Source of the DNA: an uncultured Verrucomicrobiota bacterium
GTDB lineage: Bacteria; Verrucomicrobiota; Verrucomicrobiia; Opitutales; Opitutaceae
Direction of reading: 5' to 3'
Assembly (NCBI GenBank): GCA_903856725.1
Contig: CAIOCT010000050.1
Coordinates: 1-64,000 of the forward strand
DNA length: 64,000 bases
This document shows positions 63,174 to 64,000 of this stretch, piece after piece. Under the pieces are notes generated by a model. The model was not told the DNA's origin and did no database searches. It saw only the letters and a list, made by a program, of their open reading frames with translations. The position numbers and the translations under genes were made by a program. Position 1 is the stretch's first letter; each line of letters opens with the position of its first letter.

Positions 63174-63222
63174 CAGGAAAGGGAACCGTAGTAAGCAGAC
63201 TGAGTGGCGGTGGGGCATGATC

Positions 63223-63999
63223 TCAAACTGAGTGGGGCTTATTGGGTGGTGGCAGAGCGCTTGCGGGAGTTTTATTTTTGGTGGCCGTGATAATCGCGAC
63301 GCCAGCGATAATGATGGCCGCAGCGACAAAAAGCCGCGGGCCAATCGGTTCGTGCGCAATCCACCAACCAAGAAAAACTGCGACAATTGGGTTAACGTAG
63401 GCGTAGGTGGCGACGCGTGCTGGGGGGCAATGCTTCATGAGCCAGACAAAGGTGGTGAAGCCGATCAGTGAGCCTGCGATGATCAGGTAAACCCAGGCGC
63501 CCCAAGAACGAGCGGAGACATCCGCAAAATGAAAATGGGCAGGTTCGCCATTAAGTACGCTGACGAGAAAGAGCCAGAGGCTGCCCGCGAGCATTTGCAT
63601 GGAGGAGGCGGTGAAGGGATCGGCTGGGTTACGTGCATAACGCGTATAGAGTGAGCCCGCACTCCAGGAGAAGCAGGCGAGCACAAGAGCGCCGACACGC
63701 CACGGATCAAGATGGGTCGCGCCTTCACCTAGTTGTGGGCCGACGAGAACGAGGAGGCCGATGAAGCCAAGGCCAACTCCCAGGAAGGTCGCCAGCGACG
63801 GTTTCGTGCCCTGATTCTGATGGCCGCTGATGGCATGGACCGCCCAATCGAGGAGCACAATAAAAAGGGGCCCGAGTGAAATGATGAGCGTGGCGATACC
63901 AGAGGGAATTTTCTGTTCGGCCCAGGAAACTAAACCATTGCCACCCAGCAAGAGCAGCCCGCCAACGATGGCGTTGTCGAGCCATTGGCGACGAGTGGT
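63223..63999 (-). CDS. EamA/DMT-family transporter, N-terminus beyond window
   Basis: The reading frame continues past position 64000, so the first one or two helices are missing. The visible 259 residues hold about eight hydrophobic segments in two EamA repeats: IATLIISLGPLFIVLLDWAV and LKH-type PARVATYAYVNPIVAVFLGW near the end. It would export or import a metabolite such as an amino acid or its derivative. A TTG-started frame at 63951 is not the true start. Confidence 0.9.
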   Translation of the reverse strand, partial: TTRRQWLDNAIVGGLLLLGGNGLVSWAEQKIPSGIATLIISLGPLFIVLLDWAVHAISGHQNQGTKPSLATFLGVGLGFIGLLVLVGPQLGEGATHLDPWRVGALVLACFSWSAGSLYTRYARNPADPFTASSMQMLAGSLWLFLVSVLNGEPAHFHFADVSARSWGAWVYLIIAGSLIGFTTFVWLMKHCPPARVATYAYVNPIVAVFLGWWIAHEPIGPRLFVAAAIIIAGVAIITATKNKTPASALPPPNKPHSV

Positions 64000-64000
64000 G

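Overview
The window is a gene-dense bacterial chromosome segment, moderately GC-rich by eye, with about 50 protein genes, two tRNA genes, two clear intrinsic terminators, and no insertion sequence, phage gene, rRNA or CRISPR array that I could see. The protein set suggests a Verrucomicrobiota member close to Opitutaceae: tandem GH3-type adenylating enzymes, Tat-exported Gfo/Idh oxidoreductase, type-B succinate dehydrogenase, DUF4177 and GYF-RDD proteins, and few Shine-Dalgarno sequences. That taxonomic placement is inference from gene content; no marker gene was compared.

Region 1 (2-14100) holds the 3' end of uxaC and then a compact denitrification and nitric-oxide island, all on the minus strand. 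It contains a di-iron Fe-S repair protein, a DNR/FNR-type regulator with a DUF2249 protein, and a six-gene operon. That operon encodes two heme-copper-oxidase-like subunit I proteins, a 49-residue membrane protein, a CuA subunit II, a membrane SCO-like protein, and a 709-residue cytochrome b / 2x[4Fe-4S] / MvhD-like fusion. Next come nirK (with a C-terminal cytochrome c domain), nirV, a SCO protein and a YwiC-like protein. Five perfect TTGA-N6-TCAA boxes, each followed at 20-22 bp by a -10-like hexamer, precede the five transcription units. This is a self-contained regulon in which the regulator probably also controls itself. In three units the predicted transcription start falls on the start codon. 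I regard the NO-reductase-like operon as the most likely undescribed system in the window.

Region 2 (14124-32900) has a LuxR-type regulator, a flavin reductase and an acetoacetate/ketone-body set (thiolase, fused CoA-transferase, 2-hydroxyacid dehydrogenase). Housekeeping genes follow: a GYF-RDD protein, rsgA, a YhbY protein, a TonB-like protein and a pseudouridine synthase. After these come a three-repeat protein, RidA, a D-threonine-aldolase-like enzyme, a dipeptidase, and a minus-strand operon of an alpha/beta hydrolase with two GH3-family enzymes.

Region 3 (32158-45143) carries an RluA-type synthase, a FadB-like protein with an eroded dehydrogenase half, a single-chain E1-alpha/E1-beta/lipoyl/E2 2-oxoacid dehydrogenase, and a Gfo/Idh oxidoreductase. 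It continues with a receiver-kinase hybrid, asnS, tRNA-Gly, a PilC/GspF protein and a response regulator with a degenerate sigma-54 activation domain.

Region 4 (45370-64000) holds carB, purU, a TPR-like membrane protein, tRNA-Pro, a LysM protein, a NUDIX hydrolase, a PaaK-like ligase and the sdhCAB operon. The remainder is a sugar epimerase, small membrane and lipoproteins, an internally deleted lysA remnant, gpsA, a purine nucleoside phosphorylase, an inositol-monophosphatase-like protein, a lipoprotein and a partial EamA transporter.
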